The position numbers and the translations under genes were made by a program. Under the pieces are notes generated by a model. That model worked only from the letters and a program-made list of their open reading frames with translations. It ran no database searches and was not told where the DNA came from. 47,136 bases of DNA from Streptomyces lanatus (GTDB taxonomy: Bacteria; Actinomycetota; Actinomycetes; Streptomycetales; Streptomycetaceae), in the NCBI RefSeq assembly GCF_014655715.1, contig NZ_BNBM01000032.1:1-47136 (forward strand), given 5' to 3'. Position 1 is the stretch's first letter; every line of letters starts with the position of its first letter. Positions 26,213-35,000 of the stretch are shown here, in pieces.

Positions 26213-26683
26213 TCACTCGGTTTCGACCGCGCCGCCTTCCGGCGTATTGAACATGCTCAGGTACTGGCCGTAGCCCTCCCTCTCCAGTTCCTCAACAGGG
26301 ATGAAGCGCAGGGAGGCCGAGTTGATGCAGTACCGCAGTCCGCCCTTGTCCCTTGGACCATCCGGGAACAGGTGCCCGAGGTGGCTGTCCCCTTTCCCCG
26401 ACCGGACTTCGACACGGACCATTCCGTGGCTGGTGTCGGACCGCTCGACGACGTGGCCGGACTCCAGGGGTTTCGTGAAGCTGGGCCACCCTGTGCGGCT
26501 GTCGTACTTGTCCGCCGAGGAGAACAGGGGCTCCCCTGACACGATGTCCACGTAGATGCCAGGGACCTTGTTGTCCCAGAAGGCGTTGGCGAAGGCGGGC
26601 TCCGTCTCGTCCTGCTGGGTCACGCGGTACTGCTGTTCTGTGAGCTGGGCGATGCGCTCAGCGTCCTTGTGGTACTCCGACAT
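26213..26683 (-). CDS. msrB: Peptide-methionine (R)-S-oxide reductase MsrB
   Basis: A 156-residue full-length MsrB. Signature stretches: DKYDSRTGWPSFTKPLE, GDSHLGHLFPDGP and LRYCINSASLRF with the catalytic Cys119. The two CxxC zinc sites of many MsrBs are absent, so it is the zinc-free form. It repairs methionine-R-sulfoxide in proteins using thioredoxin. The ATG at 26683 follows GGGAGGTAGGC. It sits 130 nt downstream of the DyP start, same strand, in an oxidative-stress block. A decayed second copy occurs at 11435-11616. An AGGTAAGGAA word is 58 nt upstream. Confidence 0.94.
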   Translation of the reverse strand: MSEYHKDAERIAQLTEQQYRVTQQDETEPAFANAFWDNKVPGIYVDIVSGEPLFSSADKYDSRTGWPSFTKPLESGHVVERSDTSHGMVRVEVRSGKGDSHLGHLFPDGPRDKGGLRYCINSASLRFIPVEELEREGYGQYLSMFNTPEGGAVETE

Positions 26684-26740
26684 GCCTACCTCCCAGGCGA
26701 CGTGGCTGTCCTTCTAGGCATTCGTGTCACGCCCCGCCGC

Positions 26741-26750
26741 TTCCTTACCT
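26741..26750 (-). promoter_or_regulatory. GGTAAG-type element upstream of msrB
   Basis: AGGTAAGGAA on the minus strand, 58 nt from the msrB ATG. The decayed msrB copy has GGTAAGAACA at 56 nt, so spacing is preserved between the duplicates. Confidence 0.4.
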
Positions 26751-26948
26751 CGCAACATGCGATGTCCAGCGCCGGACCATGCGTGCATGGCCTGAAGCGC
26801 AAGGCTGCCGGGTCACCGTGGTCGGGGCGAGGTGCCCTCGCCGCCGTCTCCGGCCCGCCGTACCGGGAAGTGAGGCGACGAGCCGGGGCGGTGGACTGAA
26901 GGGTGAGGAAACTGGATGTCCCGGCGCTACGGCTCTCGTAGACCTGCT

Positions 26949-26957
26949 GGTAAGGCT
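26949..26957 (+). promoter_or_regulatory. GGTAAG-type element upstream of YceI gene
   Basis: GGTAAGGCT on the plus strand, 63 nt ahead of the YceI ATG at 27020. The 335-nt spacer between msrB and YceI holds divergent copies of the word, one for each gene; I see nothing else in it. Confidence 0.4.
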
Positions 26958-27019
26958 GGGGAGTAATGCGCCGCTAACCGCATAGAGACCCCTGGGGGGC
27001 AAAGCGGATGGAGGCCGGT

Positions 27020-27616
27020 ATGACCAGCGGACAGGGCGGCCGGTTGATCGGCCCGCCAATCGCAGCGGACGCCGCGGCCTACTTCATCGACCCGGCCTAC
27101 AGCAATGTCAGTTTCAGTGCCCGGAACCGCATGGCGACCAGCACGCGCGGAGCGTTCCGACGGTTCGCGGGCACGCTCTTCCTCGACAGCGAGCGGCCCG
27201 AGAGGACGGCGCTCGCTTTGTACGTGACGTCGTCGAGTATCGACACCGGCCAGAAGGACAGGGACGCGGACCTGTGCAGCGCTGCTCTCCTCGACGCCGA
27301 GCAGTATCCGCTCATGTCGTTCTGGTCCTCTTCGGCCGAGGCCGTGGATACGAACCTCTGCCGTCTCGCGGGAAGCCTGCGGGTCAAGAACATGACGATG
27401 CCTCTCGGCGTCGACTGCGAATACCGGGGCCGTACACACGGCCCGCAGGGCGACGAGCGCGTGGGGTTCCTAGGGCGCTCTGTGCTGAGGCGGTCGGAAT
27501 GGGGATCCCTGTGGGGCCCGGTGGTCCACGCGGGCGAGTGGATCGTGGGTGACGAAGTCGAGCTGCTCTTCGAGGTGTCCGCGGTCAAGCGGGCGCCCAT
27601 CAGATGGTGGCCCTGA
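27020..27616 (+). CDS. YceI-family lipid-binding protein
   Basis: A 198-residue protein with the YceI lipocalin-like pattern: YFIDPAYSNVSFSARNRMA, RGAFRRFAGTLFLD, then IDTGQKDRDADLCSAALLDA and YPLMSFWSSSAEAV, ending with VGDEVELLFEVSAVKRAP. Family members bind polyisoprenoids and are often induced by acid or oxidative stress. There is no signal peptide, so it is probably cytosolic. I choose the ATG at 27020 because GGAGG lies 5 nt ahead of it; the in-frame ATG at 27008 lacks one. Confidence 0.87.
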   Translation: MTSGQGGRLIGPPIAADAAAYFIDPAYSNVSFSARNRMATSTRGAFRRFAGTLFLDSERPERTALALYVTSSSIDTGQKDRDADLCSAALLDAEQYPLMSFWSSSAEAVDTNLCRLAGSLRVKNMTMPLGVDCEYRGRTHGPQGDERVGFLGRSVLRRSEWGSLWGPVVHAGEWIVGDEVELLFEVSAVKRAPIRWWP

Positions 27617-27836
27617 CATGACCCGGCCTGAATGCGGCGCAAGCCGCGTCTGCGCTCCAGCTCGCGGAACGAGACACCGAGCGTCGGCGGCCTGGGGCGG
27701 ACCCCGCCGGAACATCTCATACCCGTCTACCCCACATCGGCCGGACAGACCCGAGCTCGCGCCCAGCACCGTGGAGCTGCCAGCGAACACAGGTCTGTAC
27801 AGCCTCCCCCGACTCTCGCAGGGCCGTTTCCCGGCA

Positions 27837-29204
27837 TCAGGCCAGCTCGAGCCGTTTCGCGCGGTGTCCGAGGTACAAGACGATCAGACCGCACAGTGCG
27901 GCAGGGGCTACGAGGATCATGAAGAGCTGCTCGTGGCCAATGCCGCCGGCCAGCATGCCTCCGACGATCATCGGGCCGACGATTCCACCGACGCGGCCGA
28001 TGCCCAGCGCCCAGCCGACGCCCGTGGAGCGTACTTCTTCCGGATACAAGGCCGCAGCGAGCGCGATGACGCTCTTCTGCCCGCCGCTGATGGTGCAGCC
28101 GATCAAGAAGATGGCCGCCAGGACCATCCAGACCGGCGAGCCCAGCACCAGGCCCATGAGGACCAGGAAGCCGCAACCGACGAAGTAGAGCGTGCTCAAG
28201 GAGCCGTAAGCGCCGAGCCGGTCCATCGCGGGCCCGATCACGAAGGCGATCACGATGCCGCCGATGGTCGTCATGGACGCGGCGGTCGCCAAGGTGCCGG
28301 CGGAGTACCCGCGTTCACTGAGGATGGTCGGCATCCAGCTCTGGAGGCCGTAGAACATCGCCAAGTTGATCGCGAAGACCACCCACAGCAGGACTGTGCC
28401 GAGTAGTTGACGGCCGGTGAGCAGCTCGGTGACCTTGACCCGCTTGCCCGGGTCGGCGCTCTCCGCCTCGATGTGCGCCTCGCCCGTCTCGGGAAGCATC
28501 CGGTCGATCCGTCGGAGGTGGGCGTATGCCTTGGCGTTCTGGCCGCGGCGCAGCAGATAGGAGATCGACTCGGGCAGTCGCCAGGCCAGTACGGGGAGCA
28601 TGGCCAGGGGCAGCACGGCACCCGCGACGAAGACCGAGCGCCAGCCGTAGGCGGGGATGAGCCAGCCGGCGGCGTAGTTGGCGGCCACGAATCCGAGTGA
28701 GAAGCCGCAGTAGATCGCCAGAACCAGGCTGGCCCGCAATCGCTTGGGGCTGTACTCGGCGGTGAGTGCGATGGTGCTCGGGGTGGCCGCGCCGAGGCCG
28801 ATTCCGGTGATGAACCGCATGATCATGAGTTGGTCAGGGCTCTGCGCCCCCACCGAGACCAGCGTCGAGAGCGAGAAGAGCGCGACTCCCGCCATGACCA
28901 GCCGTTTGTGGCCGAGCTTGTCGGAGAGCGGAGCCAGCAGTAGGTAGCCGATCATCAGGCCGACCAGCGCGGCTGAGAAGATCGTAGCCATGGTGCCCTT
29001 GGACACGTCCCAGTCCTGGGTGATGGCCGGAGCCATGTAGTTGATCGCCTGGGTATCGAACCCATCGAGCAGCATGACCAGTGCGCACAGTAGGACGGTA
29101 CGCAGCTGGAAACCGCCCAGTCGGCGTTCGTCGATGAAGCCAGGAAGCCGGATCGGCTTCGAGCCGGATACGGTGGCGGACCGAGATGAAGTGGTTTCGG
29201 ACAT
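27837..29204 (-). CDS. Aromatic acid:H+ symporter (AAHS) family MFS transporter
   Basis: A 455-residue 12-TM transporter of the PcaK/BenK group. The AAHS signature in TM1 is LLCALVMLLDGFDTQAINYM, with the conserved Asp and Phe. The loop 2-3 motif is APLSDKLGHKRLV. RFITGIGLGAATPSTIALTA marks TM4. It is the last gene of the terephthalate-type operon and should import the aromatic dicarboxylate. The ATG at 29204 follows GGAGGGC, 23 nt after the reductase stop. Corresponds by position to the transporter gene of Rhodococcus terephthalate clusters (family knowledge). Confidence 0.9.
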   Translation of the reverse strand: MSETTSSRSATVSGSKPIRLPGFIDERRLGGFQLRTVLLCALVMLLDGFDTQAINYMAPAITQDWDVSKGTMATIFSAALVGLMIGYLLLAPLSDKLGHKRLVMAGVALFSLSTLVSVGAQSPDQLMIMRFITGIGLGAATPSTIALTAEYSPKRLRASLVLAIYCGFSLGFVAANYAAGWLIPAYGWRSVFVAGAVLPLAMLPVLAWRLPESISYLLRRGQNAKAYAHLRRIDRMLPETGEAHIEAESADPGKRVKVTELLTGRQLLGTVLLWVVFAINLAMFYGLQSWMPTILSERGYSAGTLATAASMTTIGGIVIAFVIGPAMDRLGAYGSLSTLYFVGCGFLVLMGLVLGSPVWMVLAAIFLIGCTISGGQKSVIALAAALYPEEVRSTGVGWALGIGRVGGIVGPMIVGGMLAGGIGHEQLFMILVAPAALCGLIVLYLGHRAKRLELA

Positions 29205-29227
29205 AATGCCCTCCAGGTGGAGAACGG

Positions 29228-30235
29228 TTACTCGACGCTGACAGGGGCGGCCACGGCCGAGACGAACGCATCGGAGTGGAACCGGTCCGGAGCCATACCG
29301 TGCTCGCGCGCCAGCTCCTCGCCGGCGGTTCGGGTCATTGCCTCACTGCCACAGGCGTAGATGTGGTGGTCGCTCAGGTCGGGGTGGTCCGCGATCGCGG
29401 CTGCTTGTACCCAACCGGTGGTGCCTTCCCAGCCGGCGTGTGGTCGGGAGAGCACGGGGGTGAACCGGAACCAGGGGTAGCGCCGGGTCCAGGCTTGGAG
29501 AGAAGTGCGGGCGTAGAGGTCGTCGAGAGTGCGGGCGCCCCAGTACAGGTGGAGCGGGCGGGTCAGTCGCCGGGCGATGTGGTCGAGGACGATCGACTGC
29601 ATGGGTGCGAATCCGGTGCCGGTGGCGAGCAGAAGGACCGGGCCGTCGCCGTCCTCGACGAAGAACTCACCGAAGGGCGCCTCGATCTCCACGGTGGCGT
29701 GGAACTCCAGCCGTTGCAGGATCCGGGCGGAGAACACGCCGTTGGGTTCGTGCCGGACGTGCAGTTGGGCGAGGTTGTTGTGCTGGGGTGCATTGGCCAG
29801 CGAGTACGACCGGGTATCGCTGCCGTCGAGGATGACGTTGAGGAACTGGCCGGCCAGGAAGGGTGTCCGCCGGCCGATGGGGTAACGCAGGTCGAGCACG
29901 GTGACGCCAGGAGCGACTTGGCGGCGACGGTGCACCGTCGTGGTCAGCCGCTTGCGCACCGGTGGGGTCCGCGCCGTGATCCGGCGCGGCGCGATCTCGA
30001 TGTCGCCGGTGGGCTGCGCCCGGCAGAGGCGGACCTCGGCCGGTCCGCGGACGGATCCGCTGCCCGGCATGTCCAGCGGGCCCGCGGTCACCGAGCCGAG
30101 GCAGGTGTCGCACACGCCTTTGCGGCAGGAGTACGGGATCGTCCAGCCGGCCCGCTCGGCGGCGTCCAGGACGTTCTGCCCCTGCTCGCAGCTGAAGGCG
30201 ATGTCGGAGTCACGGACGCTGACGGTGTAGGTCAC
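29228..30235 (-). CDS. tphA1: Terephthalate dioxygenase reductase component
   Basis: A 335-residue three-domain electron-transfer protein. The N-terminal plant-type [2Fe-2S] domain has Cys37, Cys42, Cys45 (SCRKGVCDTC) and Cys71. The FAD-binding motif is DTRSYSLANAPQHN, and the NAD(P)H domain has LLATGTGFAPMQSIV and IYACGSEAMTR. It passes electrons from NAD(P)H to the oxygenase. The start GTG 30235 overlaps the stop of the PdxA-like gene (GTGA) after GGAGGGG, so it is translationally coupled. The organisation is that of TphA1. Confidence 0.9.
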   Translation of the reverse strand: MTYTVSVRDSDIAFSCEQGQNVLDAAERAGWTIPYSCRKGVCDTCLGSVTAGPLDMPGSGSVRGPAEVRLCRAQPTGDIEIAPRRITARTPPVRKRLTTTVHRRRQVAPGVTVLDLRYPIGRRTPFLAGQFLNVILDGSDTRSYSLANAPQHNNLAQLHVRHEPNGVFSARILQRLEFHATVEIEAPFGEFFVEDGDGPVLLLATGTGFAPMQSIVLDHIARRLTRPLHLYWGARTLDDLYARTSLQAWTRRYPWFRFTPVLSRPHAGWEGTTGWVQAAAIADHPDLSDHHIYACGSEAMTRTAGEELAREHGMAPDRFHSDAFVSAVAAPVSVE

Positions 30236-31203
30236 CTCGCCCCTCCTGAAGAATCGGGAGCAAGCAGCCGGAGAGCTGCGAGTACGGCGCCCGGGTCGGC
30301 ACTGCCCCGCCCGGCGATGTCGAAGGCCGGACCGTGGCCCACGCTGGAGAACGGCGCACCGGCACCGATGGTGACCGCCGCCGCGGTACGTCCCGCCAGG
30401 ACCTTCACCGGGATGTGGCCCTGGTCGTGGTACATCGCCAGGTACGCGTCGTGGTCGCGGCCGCCACCGAGCAGGATGTCGGCTCCGGTCGGGCCCTCGG
30501 CGGTGACGCCGCGCTCGCGCAGGGCGGCTACCGCGGGCTCGGTGATCAGCCTGTCGTCGTCGCCGAACAGGCCGTCCTCGCCGGCGTGCGGGTTGATCCC
30601 GAAGACGCCGATCCGGGGATCGGCGATGCCGATGTCGCGCAGCGCCCTGTGCAGTGCCAGCCCGGCGTCGGTGACCAGCTCGGGAGTGAGTCGCGCCAGC
30701 GAATGGGCCAGCCGCTCGTGCAGTGTGACGTGCGCGATCCGCAGACCGCCGCCGACCAGCATCAGGAAGACCTTCTTGAGCGGAGTGCCCGTTAGCTCCG
30801 CGATCAGCGGCGGGTAGCCGGCGAAGGCGATCCTGGCCCGGTGGACGGCGGTCTCCGAATGCGGGCAGGCGACCACACCGGCGTAATCACCGTCCATCGC
30901 GAGCCGTACCGCCGCGGTGACATACGCGATGGTGGCGAAGCCAGCGGGCGCGGTCACCTGACCAACGGCCAGGTCACCAGGGGCCAGGGCACCGACGTCG
31001 ACCAGGTCGCACACGCCGCGCTCGGCGGCCGCACCCGGTTGTGCCGTGCGGAGCGAGAGCCCCTCGCGTTCGGCGTACGGTTCGAGGACATGGCGGTCGC
31101 CCACCACGACCGGCGCCCGGTCACCGAGTTCAGCGACTGCCGCGACGGCGATCTCCGGCCCGATGCCGTTCGGATCGCCGATGGTGAGCAGCAGCCTGGG
31201 CAT
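30232..31203 (-). CDS. tphB: PdxA-like cis-dihydrodiol dehydrogenase (TphB type)
   Basis: A 323-residue member of the PdxA family. Motifs: LLTIGDPNGIGPEIAV at the N-terminus and metal-binding histidines in HVTLHERLAHS, FGINPHAGEDG and MYHDQGHIPVKV. In vitamin B6 synthesis PdxA oxidises 4-phosphohydroxy-threonine. In terephthalate clusters the homologue TphB oxidatively decarboxylates the cis-dihydrodiol to protocatechuate. The position between the dioxygenase subunits and the reductase makes the TphB role the better reading. The ATG at 31203 lies 5 nt after the small-subunit stop. Confidence 0.88.
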   Translation of the reverse strand: MPRLLLTIGDPNGIGPEIAVAAVAELGDRAPVVVGDRHVLEPYAEREGLSLRTAQPGAAAERGVCDLVDVGALAPGDLAVGQVTAPAGFATIAYVTAAVRLAMDGDYAGVVACPHSETAVHRARIAFAGYPPLIAELTGTPLKKVFLMLVGGGLRIAHVTLHERLAHSLARLTPELVTDAGLALHRALRDIGIADPRIGVFGINPHAGEDGLFGDDDRLITEPAVAALRERGVTAEGPTGADILLGGGRDHDAYLAMYHDQGHIPVKVLAGRTAAAVTIGAGAPFSSVGHGPAFDIAGRGSADPGAVLAALRLLAPDSSGGAR

Positions 31204-31208
31204 CCCGG

Positions 31209-31673
31209 TCACAGCGGCAGCACCAGCAGTGTGTCGATACGGGAGCTGTCGCAGACGACGATCCGCTTCTTGATCAGAGCCCTGCCGTCGTCGAAGACAT
31301 ACTCGTCGAGGTAGCGTCCGCTGGCGAACACATCGGTCGGCCCGTTCCCCATGATGCGGATGACGAGGAATGACGTCTCGCTCGTCGCACCGGCCTCGCT
31401 CTCCTCCAGTACTGAAGGCTGGCCGAGCATGTGCCGGTAGGTGTGCGGCTCGTAGATGTTGGCCTCCTTGAGCGCGGAGACCCGGTCCTTGAGCATTGCC
31501 TTGTTGTGCGCCCAGATGATCCCGGCCGGCAGTCCGCGCCGGTGGTTGTCCGCGGTGGTGACCTTGTAGAAGGCGTCGTCCGCGAAGAACTCCGGCCAGT
31601 CCTCGATCAACCCGTCGTCGATGGTGTGGACGTAGCGTCCCTGGGCCCGGCTGATCAGGTTGTGTGCGTCCAT
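31209..31673 (-). CDS. tphA3: Terephthalate 1,2-dioxygenase small (beta) subunit
   Basis: A 154-residue ring-hydroxylating dioxygenase beta subunit (NTF2-like cone). Landmarks: IDDGLIEDWPEFFADDAFYK, YKVTTADNHRRGLPAGI, and ALKEANIYEPHTYRHMLG, ending RIVVCDSSRIDTLLVLPL. This resembles TphA3 of terephthalate degraders rather than anthranilate or benzoate beta subunits. The ATG at 31673 overlaps the large-subunit stop (ATGA). It is structural and assembles into the alpha3beta3 oxygenase. Confidence 0.9.
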   Translation of the reverse strand: MDAHNLISRAQGRYVHTIDDGLIEDWPEFFADDAFYKVTTADNHRRGLPAGIIWAHNKAMLKDRVSALKEANIYEPHTYRHMLGQPSVLEESEAGATSETSFLVIRIMGNGPTDVFASGRYLDEYVFDDGRALIKKRIVVCDSSRIDTLLVLPL

Positions 31674-32971
31674 CAGGCATGCACTCCCCTGCCCGCACCG
31701 ACAGCGAAGCCCATGGCCTCGCGGTAGACCTTCCAGAAGCCGCGGATCGAGGCCTCGGTAACCCGGCTTTCGCTGGATACCGCCTGGTCGCCGCCCATCT
31801 GGACGGTCGCGAACTCCTGACCGGCCCCTGCGATGCCGCGCTGCACGAAGCCGCCGATGGCGCCGTCCTCCATGGAGACGTAGCCGGCCGGACCCACCAG
31901 GTTGGACTGCTTGAGGCGGATCAACTGCTGCTCCTCGGTGTCGTCCTCGAAGCCGAGGTAGGTCCAATGGAGGTCGGTCGAGTCGACCCCGGTCGGCAGC
32001 ACCTGGCGTACGGCGACGGAGTTCTGGATCTGCTGGAGTACGAAGCCGGGTGAGACCGACAGGATCTGAAGCGTGATGTCGTCCCCGACTTCGCTGAAGC
32101 CGTCCACCAGGGAAGGGTCTTGGAGCTGGTACTCGGATTCGGAGCGGATCTTCTGGTCCTTGTAGTGCTCCCCAGCCTCCGCCTCTCGGTCGATGGCCGA
32201 CCAACTCACATGGTGGCCGCCGTCCTCCGAGACGATGATGCCGCCCTTCTGGCTCAGCTTGTTGAGCCCGAAGGTGGTGAAGAACAGGTGCAGGATGCTG
32301 GCGTGGTAGGAGTCCTTGACGTTCTCCATGTACAGCTTCCAGTTGTTCGGCAGGCTCTGGGTGAACCGGCCCAGCACGACCGGCTTGCGGCCGCCGAGGA
32401 CCCGCTCGATCCGGTCGAGGATCTCCTGGCCGAGGTACTCCTCGATGTGCGGCACGTCGTTGTCCAGGCTGCCGAAGACCAGACCGTGCACACTGGCCAG
32501 CCGTAGCCGCCGCGGGCTGTGCGCGGCCTTGCAGAACTCCGGCGGCATACCGCCCTTGCCGTTGATGCCTTCTTCGAAGGCGACGCCGGTGAGGTCGCCT
32601 TGCAGGTTGTACGTCCAGGCGTGGTAGACGCAGGTGAAGTCCCTGGTGTGGCCGTAGTGCTCCATGGCGATCAGGGAGCCTCGATGGGCGCACCGGTTCT
32701 CGAATGCGTAGATCTGGCCGTCGTGGTCACGGGTCACGAGCACGGGCTGCTCGCCGATGAAGGTGGCGCAGAAGTCGCCTGGTTCAGCCAACTCGGCCTC
32801 GAGGCAGAGGTAGTTCCACGTCGGTCCGTGAAAGATCCGTTCCTGCTCGGCCCGGTATACGTCCTCGGCCTGAAAGACCCAGTACGGCACCTCGGTCAGA
32901 GACTCGGGCCAACTGCGCTCCTGGACCCCGGCCCGCGCCGGCACACCCACCCCCGTGCTCCGTGCACTCAT
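31673..32971 (-). CDS. tphA2: Terephthalate 1,2-dioxygenase large (alpha) subunit
   Basis: A 432-residue Rieske oxygenase. The [2Fe-2S] ligands are Cys94, His96 (CAHRG) and Cys114, His117 (CVYHAW). The mononuclear iron site contains Asp220, His223 and His228 (ENVKDSYHASILH). Stretches such as FTQSLPNNWKLYMENVKDS, LNKLSQKGGIIV and GPAGYVSMEDGAIGGFVQRG are close to TphA2 as I know it. The reaction is dihydroxylation of terephthalate to the 1,2-cis-diol. First gene of the operon; the ATG at 32971 follows GGAGGTGGAGGC. Substrate assignment rests on homology and on the TphB-like neighbour. Confidence 0.92.
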   Translation of the reverse strand: MSARSTGVGVPARAGVQERSWPESLTEVPYWVFQAEDVYRAEQERIFHGPTWNYLCLEAELAEPGDFCATFIGEQPVLVTRDHDGQIYAFENRCAHRGSLIAMEHYGHTRDFTCVYHAWTYNLQGDLTGVAFEEGINGKGGMPPEFCKAAHSPRRLRLASVHGLVFGSLDNDVPHIEEYLGQEILDRIERVLGGRKPVVLGRFTQSLPNNWKLYMENVKDSYHASILHLFFTTFGLNKLSQKGGIIVSEDGGHHVSWSAIDREAEAGEHYKDQKIRSESEYQLQDPSLVDGFSEVGDDITLQILSVSPGFVLQQIQNSVAVRQVLPTGVDSTDLHWTYLGFEDDTEEQQLIRLKQSNLVGPAGYVSMEDGAIGGFVQRGIAGAGQEFATVQMGGDQAVSSESRVTEASIRGFWKVYREAMGFAVGAGRGVHA

Positions 32972-33084
32972 GCCTCCACCTCCAGGTACTTGACAGCCTG
33001 CGTTCGGTAAGCGAACATATGATTGTTTTCCGAACGTTTCGCCAGTAGATTTGCCAGTGGCCACACCTGTCAAGAGGGGGACAC
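32972..33084. promoter_or_regulatory. Divergent tph promoter with IclR-type operator dyads
   Basis: The 113-nt spacer contains GTTCG-GTAAG-CGAAC (33002-33016), and CCGAAC again at 33030-33035. GTTCGG (33002-33007) and CCGAAC thus also form a longer dyad. The region is AT-rich relative to its flanks (CATATGATTGTTTTC). These are good candidates for binding by the divergent IclR regulator. Confidence 0.6.
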
Positions 33085-33834
33085 ATGGCTGTTGAAGGAA
33101 TGGCAGGACTCGCCAAAGGACTTGCGATCCTCGAAGCGTTCGGGGACGGTGCGCCCCGGCTCACCATCAGCGACGCATCCCGCGCCACCGGCCTGAGCCG
33201 GGCCGCGGCACGCCGCTGCTTGACCACCCTCACCGAGCTCGGCTACGTCACCTTCGACGGGAAGTTCTTCGCCCCGACGCCTCGCATACTGCGCATCGGC
33301 GCCGCGTACAGCGAGTCCGCTCCGCTTCCCCAACTCGCTCAGCCACACCTCGCCGCCATCCGCGACGCGATCGACGAGTCCGCCTCAATGGCCGTGCGGT
33401 ACGACAACGAATCACTGTTCATCGCACGAAGTGAAGGCAGCCGGATCATCAACACCGGCATACGTGTCGGCGCACGGCTCCCCCTCTACGCCTCCTCCAC
33501 GGGACAGGTTCTGCTCGGCGCCCTGGACTCGACCGAATTGGCCGACTACCTCGCCGCCGCTCCGTTTCCCGCCCGCACCCCGAAGACCCCGACCACGGCA
33601 ACCGCGGTCGAAGATCGCGTCCGGGCTGCCCGAGCCACCGCCATGGCCATCACCTCCGAGGAACTCGAAGTCGGGTTGCTCTCCATCGCCGTACCGGTCC
33701 ACGATCCGTCCGGTCGGCTCGTCGCCGCCATCTCGGTCAGCGCGTCGAGTTCCCGTGTGACCGTCGATGAACTCCGTGACCGATTCGCCCCGGTGATGCA
33801 GCAGCACGCGGCTGCGCTTGGTAAGCAGTTGTAG
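33085..33834 (+). CDS. tphR: IclR-family regulator of the terephthalate operon
   Basis: A 249-residue IclR protein. The N-terminal winged helix includes GLAKGLAILEAFGDG and LTISDASRATGLSRAAARRCL, then LTELGYV. The effector domain carries YDNESLFIARSEGSR, GARLPLYASSTGQVLLGAL and the C-terminal VPVHDPSGRLVAAISVSASS. It resembles PcaR/TphR-type regulators, which usually activate in response to the aromatic acid. It is divergent from tphA2, 113 nt away. ATG 33085 follows AAGAGGGGG. Confidence 0.9.
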   Translation: MAVEGMAGLAKGLAILEAFGDGAPRLTISDASRATGLSRAAARRCLTTLTELGYVTFDGKFFAPTPRILRIGAAYSESAPLPQLAQPHLAAIRDAIDESASMAVRYDNESLFIARSEGSRIINTGIRVGARLPLYASSTGQVLLGALDSTELADYLAAAPFPARTPKTPTTATAVEDRVRAARATAMAITSEELEVGLLSIAVPVHDPSGRLVAAISVSASSSRVTVDELRDRFAPVMQQHAAALGKQL

Positions 33835-33913
33835 GAGCCGGGGTCGACCAAGATCAGCCGCTGACAAGGACAGCAATTCGTACGAGTAAGAACCATCTGT
33901 TCCGTGACGCTGT

Positions 33914-34060
33914 CATGACGTGGACAGGGTAAGTACACAAACCTCGACATCCATGTGGCCAAGGACGCGGAGACAGAAACCTACGACGCGTCGCTCGGGC
34001 CGGACCGCACAGTGGCCGTGGTTTGCCGGCCAACTGGCGGCAAGGCCGACCCCGGAGCCT
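33914..34060 (+). pseudogene. YjdJ-type GNAT relic (5' fragment of paralogue 2)
   Basis: Encodes NLDIHVAKDAETETYDASLG and PDRT before breaking down. This matches codons about 8-35 of the GNAT at 19210-19542. An in-frame TAA (GGGTAA) interrupts the start region. The 5' flank GCTGTCATG and GTGGACAG is also shared with that gene. No acetyl-CoA loop or C-terminal signature remains. From 34061 to 34417 I see no gene. Confidence 0.72.
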
Positions 34061-35000
34061 GCGTCGATCCACTGACGCCCCTATTCAACGAGCGCCGGCT
34101 CCTGCTGAACCTTGCGCTTCGAGGATTCGGCACTCATCGATCGTCTGTGGGTGGTTATGCACCCGCAGAAATGACATGCCTGGCATAGCTGAGATGCCTC
34201 CCTTTTTCGTGCCTGATGGCCGTATCCGCCGGTGGTCGGGGGTTGCCGCTGTAGACGACAGCTGAAACTCACCCAGGCGTCAACAATGCGCCGTTTGGAT
34301 CTGGCGGCAGTTCGGGGGCAATTGCCGTAAACGACATGGCTGTTCGGGATGCCCCTCGTAACCAACCAGACTTCCCGGCCCTGAACTGATCACACAGTCC
34401 GGAGAGAAGAGCTCAAGGTGACGATCACCAATCTCAGAGACCAACGCGACTCGCCTCGGGGAGAGCGACTGGCAGACTGGGCGGATTCCCGGCTTGGCCT
34501 ATATGCCATCGCCAAGGCCAACATGCGGAAGATCTTTCCTGACCACTGGTCGTTCATGCTGGGCGAAGTGTGTTTGTGGAGTTTCGTCGTGCTGGTCCTG
34601 ACCGGGATCTACCTGACGTTCTTCTTCCATCCGTCGATGAACGAGATCGTCTACCAAGGCAGTTACAAGCCACTCAACGGCATCACCACATCTGAGGCCT
34701 TCGCCTCCACCCTCGACATCTCCTTCGACGTGCGCGGCGGCCTGCTCATCCGCCAGATGCACCACTGGGCCGCCCTCATCATGGTCGCGGGCATGTTCAT
34801 CCACATGATGCGCCACTTCTTCACGGGCTCATTCCGCAAGCCCCGCGAAGTGAACTGGATGTTCGGCTGGACCATGCTGGTCCTGGGCATGTTCGAGGGA
34901 TTCGTCGGCTACTCCCTCCCCGACGACCTGCTCTCCGGCACGGGACTTCGCTTCGTGGAAGGCGCCATCCTCTCCGTGCCCATCATCGGCACTTAGTCAC

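Noticed and set aside
30232..31203. Reading the PdxA-like gene as vitamin B6 biosynthesis
   Set aside because: Its operon context (dioxygenase subunits and reductase, coupled by overlaps) fits the TphB dehydrogenase role better.
31673..32971. Reading the large subunit as anthranilate 1,2-dioxygenase
   Set aside because: The detailed sequence stretches and the presence of a TphB-like neighbour favour terephthalate; anthranilate operons lack the PdxA homologue.
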